64,000 nucleotides of DNA from Tritrichomonas musculus (taxonomy: Eukaryota > Parabasalia > Tritrichomonadida > Tritrichomonadidae). The DNA is taken from contig JAPFFF010000005.1 in assembly GCA_039105265.1 (NCBI GenBank), positions 4,201,501 to 4,265,500 of the forward strand, written 5' to 3'. This document shows positions 60,674 to 64,000 of this stretch, piece after piece. Under the pieces are notes generated by a model, which did no database searches, had not been told where the DNA came from, and saw only the letters and a program-made list of their open reading frames with translations. Position numbers and translations under genes: made by a program. Position 1 is the stretch's first letter. Every line of letters begins with the position of its first letter.

Positions 60674-61324
60674 TTAATATCTGTTCGGGTACTTAGAACT
60701 GGCGCACAATCTGTTGACGAAATCGATGACTTCGTTAAGTGTATTGCGATACTCGTTCATAACGTAAAATATCGTATCTATCCTATTTTTAGAATTCGCA
60801 TACATGTTCTCTAGCTGATTCACCATATTTTCTAAGACATGAATCCTTTTAGAATTTTGTTTGGGGATGTCATATTGGTAGAACCTATGATGCTCTACTG
60901 AGTTATCAATATTTGGTACTTGGTCTATTAGAGGCGTGGATATTCGCTCCTGTTTGATTACACTCATCGGGGATTCGAGAGTACCGTGATTGGTTTCATT
61001 AGTAGATACATTAGGTTTGGCTACAGGTGGTTTGTATAGAGTCAACTCCCCATTACGTTTCGTAAATTTATATCCATCAAGGTCGTAATCTTCATTGAGT
61101 TTTCTCGATTTGAGATTATTGAATATGTTGTATTCACGAAGCATCTTACGGGCACCCCTGACGTCCTTATTATTGAGATACCCATAGAATTCATCAAATA
61201 ATTCCTTGTTCGTTGGATCATTAGTTGGGTTCGGCGTAGCGGCCTTGGCAGAGACCTCAGGAACGAAGTTCCGTTGTGAATCATATTGTTGTTCTGTCAG
61301 AACATTCGAATAAGCGTTCTCCAT
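60674..61324 (-). CDS. 5-kb element: unknown 216-aa protein containing a hairpin-repeat peptide
   Basis: ATG at 61324, T-rich lead ending ATAAATG. Residues ~17-28 (QRNFVPEVSAKA) are encoded by a partial copy of repeat H (about 61241-61278), in the same frame as its peptide reading in the arms. Then a helical domain (NKELFDEFYGYLNNKDVRGA, RKMLREYNIFNNL), a short strand-like TKRNGELTLYKPP, a Thr/Asn linker and a C-terminal coiled coil (VLENMVNQLENMYANSKNRI). No family recognised. Confidence 0.65.
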   Translation of the reverse strand: MENAYSNVLTEQQYDSQRNFVPEVSAKAATPNPTNDPTNKELFDEFYGYLNNKDVRGARKMLREYNIFNNLKSRKLNEDYDLDGYKFTKRNGELTLYKPPVAKPNVSTNETNHGTLESPMSVIKQERISTPLIDQVPNIDNSVEHHRFYQYDIPKQNSKRIHVLENMVNQLENMYANSKNRIDTIFYVMNEYRNTLNEVIDFVNRLCASSKYPNRY

Positions 61325-61710
61325 TTATGTATCGACAAAAATGCATAATTGTATCCACACATTATCATATGAATTCATATTGGAATAAATTAGAACAAAT
61401 CTGTATGAACACAAATGAATAAATATAAATGAAAATATCGAGGATCATCGAGTAGTTTGTTAATGGATCATCGAGGATCATCGAGTAGTTTGTTAATGGA
61501 TCACACAACTGACGATACACAGAGTCCATTTCATGTTGTTCGAACGATTACACAAGAGATTTGCAAATTTGTTTTTCGATCACCTCAACTTTAACAATTT
61601 TGACCCCAAAATGACCCCAAAATGACCCATAATACTATGTAGTTGAATTGTCTGCGACTAACCGCGATTGTACTCCCTAGACTGTGGATGCAAAAATAAT
61701 TTATTTGTAT
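61325..61710. other. Spacer with a tandem duplication in the 5-kb element
   Basis: Contains two tandem ~31-bp units (GAGGATCATCGAGTAGTTTG) around 61437-61500, a doubled AATGACCCCAA word near 61605, and no gene. Probably the promoter region of the 216-aa gene and the end of the HNH gene. Confidence 0.6.
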
Positions 61711-62538
61711 TCATTCACTCAAACCATATAATCGCTTGAATTTTGAATAATATATCGATGTTTGTTTACCATCAGTGTTCACAGCATATACATACTTACT
61801 TCCATTTTTCTTATCGGTGCAAATATAAAGTACTCTGTACTCGATGCCATTATGAAAGTAAAATTTGTTATCATGAAAGTAGTAGTCCTCAAAAGTATGT
61901 TTTCCGTATGAATCGACCACAATCGCATCACCTGGGATTTCTGTGACGTACTCATAATCAACACCTCTACATGATGATTTATTTTTGCTATTTTCACTCG
62001 CAGTTACCCAACGGAGATTCGATATGTGATAGTCATCACGGTGCTTGTTTTTGTGGTCAACGAATCTCTTGTTTTTGGGGTCATCATTGGGAATAAATTG
62101 ACGTGCTATCAATATGTGCTTTCCCAAAGTCTTTCGTTTGTTCCCAACCACTAGATTCATATAAATATATCCATTAGACTTGCATTCTTTGATAACACGA
62201 TTTTTCGAAACACGCTTGATCTCGTAAGGGAAATAGTTCTTAATCACATAATCATTGAAACCCTTAAGTGGGAGCCATTTAGAGTTCTCCTCACAATCAG
62301 CTTCCTCATCAATAGGTCCTTCAACAGGTTCCTCCTCCTCCTCCTCATCATCATCATCATCATCACTCGGTGAGTCATCATCATCTTCATCGTCTGCAAA
62401 GAGAGCTGACGAATCATCAATATGACACAGCATTTTGGTCAATTGGGACACCTGTTCTGTGAGTTCAGCAACGACCTGTTTGAGTTCGTCAACAACTTGA
62501 AGTAAATGTTCAATTCCAGGGACTGGCTCGGTACTCAT
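61711..62538 (-). CDS. 5-kb element: HNH endonuclease with acidic N-terminal region (275 aa)
   Basis: ATG at 62538. Residues ~8-40 are a short coiled coil (LLQVVDELKQVVAELTEQVS). Residues ~48-83 are almost pure Asp/Glu/Ser. Then comes a module shared with the Polinton HNH protein (WLPLKGFNDY...YFPYEI), followed by KHILIARQFIPNDDP, VDHKNKHRDDYHISNLRW and VTASEN, the HNH_3 core (~140-185). A C-terminal ~90 residues with strand pairs (YYFHDNKFYFHNG, GIEYRVLYICTDKKNG) has no counterpart in the Polinton protein. Expected DNA nicking or cutting; might act on element ends or target sites, which is inference. Confidence 0.8.
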   Translation of the reverse strand: MSTEPVPGIEHLLQVVDELKQVVAELTEQVSQLTKMLCHIDDSSALFADDEDDDDSPSDDDDDDEEEEEEPVEGPIDEEADCEENSKWLPLKGFNDYVIKNYFPYEIKRVSKNRVIKECKSNGYIYMNLVVGNKRKTLGKHILIARQFIPNDDPKNKRFVDHKNKHRDDYHISNLRWVTASENSKNKSSCRGVDYEYVTEIPGDAIVVDSYGKHTFEDYYFHDNKFYFHNGIEYRVLYICTDKKNGSKYVYAVNTDGKQTSIYYSKFKRLYGLSE

Positions 62539-62589
62539 GTTTGGCTGTTTCAGTACTTATTTTGAATATCAATAAAAAAACATTATTGT

Positions 62590-63864
62590 AATTTATTTGT
62601 ATACATTTTTGTGTTGTCCAGTTGTCCAGTTGTCCAATTGTCCTGTTGTCCAGGTGTCCAGGTGTCCCCTTATCTATTAATTTGGAGTTTGAATCCAGGA
62701 ACACCCAGGAACAGGAACACCTTAGAAACCCTTATGAATCACTTCGAAACATAAGGTCATATGCGAGTCCAAATAGGTGTTCCCATAAGTGTTCCCATTG
62801 AGTAAGAACACATTCTAAGCTTCGGCATGAAATGCCTCGGCAGAGCCTCGGACAACTTTGTTGATCTCAGGAACGAAGTTCCGTTGCGTGAGTTGAAAAC
62901 GAACCAGACCAGGATTCTCCTGAGGACTACTATATGACTCTCCTAAGTAGCTTTCCAAGTAGCTTTCCAAGTGGCTTTCCAAGTAGCTTTCCAAGTAGCT
63001 TTCCAAGTAGCTTTCCAAGTGGTCTACGGTTTTTCCCGTACACCCAATATTTAGTGGACAGTTTATGTAAATCCTCGGGACACTAGATGGTTGTTCCCAT
63101 AATAGCTTTCCAAGTAGTTTCCCAAGTGGCTTTCCAAGTGGCTTTCCAAGTAGCTTTCCAAGTAGCTTTCCAAGTGGCTCCATATATGGTGTGGTAGAAT
63201 TTTACCACACCAGGATTCTCCTATAGAGTACTATATAGCTCTACTACGCGGTCTACGGGAAATCCCGTACACCCAATATTTAGTGGACAGTTTATGTAAA
63301 TCCTCGTGACAGCAATTTTGCTGTTCCCATAATAGCTCCATATAGCTCCATATAGCTCCATATGCGGATTCCCAAAATGGCTTTCCAAGTGGCTTTCCAA
63401 GTAGCTTTCCAAGTGGCTTTCCAAGTAGCTTTCCAAGTGGCTTTCCAAGTGGCTTTCCAAGTAGCTTTCCAAGTGGCTTTCCAAGTAGCTTTCCAAGTGG
63501 CTTTCCAAGTGGCTCCATATAGCTCCATCAGCTTGCTCCATTAGCTTCGGCATGAAATGCCTCGGCGGAGCCTCGGACAACTTTGTTGACCTCAGGAACG
63601 AAGTTCCGTTGCTCCATAGGTGGTCCCATAGGTAGTCCCATATGTTGGCCATAGGTGGTCTATAGGTGGTCCATAGGTGGCCTATTTTTGGAATTTGTAT
63701 GGGTCCGAATATGGGCCATTTAAAGGCGTTTTGGGGTAGTATGCAGTATGGGTCCCATATGTGGATTTTGAATTTTAACCCGAATATGGGCCCAAAAATG
63801 GGCCATTTATAGGCGTTTTAAGTGGATTCTATCTGACCTGGATTATTGATACACTATCACTACT
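62590..63864 (-). repeat. Right inverted arm (1275 bp)
   Basis: Inverse of the left arm. It has fewer 12-bp units in the inner array (~62945-63020) and about twice as many in the outer array (~63379-63512); the net difference is 24 bp, two units. Repeat H at 62818-62887 and 63544-63612. Confidence 0.9.
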
Positions 63865-64000
63865 GTTCTCAAATATTTTTTTACCTGCTCTAAGACGTTT
63901 AAGAACACAGTTTGAGTATAATGGAAAAGCTATCGTTATTATGGATGGCTTGAAAGCTCATGAAAATTTAATATCTCAAATAGATTCAGAAAAAGAAAAC
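63865..64000 (+). pseudogene. pogo/Tigger-like DDE transposase gene, continuation to the window edge
   Basis: After the second GTTCTC the frame of the 5' part resumes with FLPALRRLRTQFEYNG and KAIVIMDGLKAHENL, the second-aspartate box of DDE_1 transposases, and stays open to the end of the window. The third acidic residue lies outside. Confidence 0.75.

Larger units (their letters stand above)
58834..63864. mobile_element. Palindrome-armed element, 5.0 kb, Polinton-type ends (putative satellite)
   Basis: Inserted in the transposase gene with a perfect 6-bp duplication GTTCTC (58828-58833, 63865-63870). Ends AGTAGTGATAGTGTATC in inverted orientation. Inverted arms are 58834-60084 (1251 bp) and 62590-63864 (1275 bp), near-identical apart from 12-bp repeat number. 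The unique centre has three minus-strand genes (77, 216 and 275 aa); the third is an HNH nuclease like that of the Polinton. No polymerase, integrase or capsid gene. AGTAGT ends and a 6-bp duplication are Polinton features, so I infer mobilisation in trans by a Polinton integrase. Arms this similar suggest a young copy or arm-to-arm conversion; it looks whole. Confidence 0.8.

Overview
The window reads as nuclear DNA of a parabasalid (trichomonad) protist, closest in texture to Tritrichomonas or Trichomonas. Host genes are intronless single ORFs in very AT-rich DNA. Two of them (starts at 504 and 16319) carry a TCA-Y-W initiator just upstream of the ATG, the trichomonad Inr. One host gene (51446-52228) looks like an initiator-binding-domain protein, a parabasalid transcription factor family. 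The dense load of DNA transposons and a Maverick/Polinton also fits. The species call is inference.

Layout. 0.5-7.6 kb: a long coiled-coil protein, a BRWD/PHIP-like WD40 protein, a 1+7 transmembrane GOST/Wntless/TMEM181-like protein and a small single-pass membrane protein. 7.6-16.3 kb: gene-free DNA with a 3.75-kb hAT-like element (perfect 8-bp target duplication) and a nested pair of inverted-repeat elements. 16.3-17.4 kb: an Old Yellow Enzyme family flavin oxidoreductase. 17.4-20.2 kb: gene-poor DNA ending in a 354-bp hAT-type MITE and a dispersed repeat. 20,214-45,809: a 25.6-kb Maverick/Polinton with 231-bp terminal inverted repeats that differ at three positions. 45.8-50.6 kb: more nested MITEs, a mariner remnant and a decayed Mutator-like transposase. 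50.7-52.2 kb: two co-directional host genes. 52.2-57.9 kb: gene-free DNA with a GC-rich hAT-like MITE and repeats. 57,959-64,000: a pogo/Tigger-like DDE transposase gene split by a 5,031-bp element with 1.25-kb inverted arms.

The Polinton looks whole. It has protein-primed DNA polymerase B, RVE integrase, FtsK/HerA-type packaging ATPase, Ulp1/adenain-type cysteine protease, major and minor capsid proteins, two giant related structural-type proteins, an HNH nuclease and about ten small accessory proteins. Replication and accessory genes tend to have a host-like TCAYTTT initiator. The virion and packaging genes instead have a T-rich tract ending in (T)AAATG at the start codon. This suggests two transcription classes.

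The most unusual object is the 5-kb element at 58,834-63,864. It has Polinton-type AGTAGT ends, a perfect 6-bp target duplication (the size Polinton integrases make), arms full of 12-bp and GGACAAC-type tandem repeats, a repeat folding into four tiny hairpins that recurs six times and once lies inside a gene, and three genes. One gene is an HNH nuclease homologous over its core to the HNH gene of the nearby Polinton. It has no polymerase, integrase or capsid gene. I infer a satellite-like passenger mobilised in trans by Polintons.
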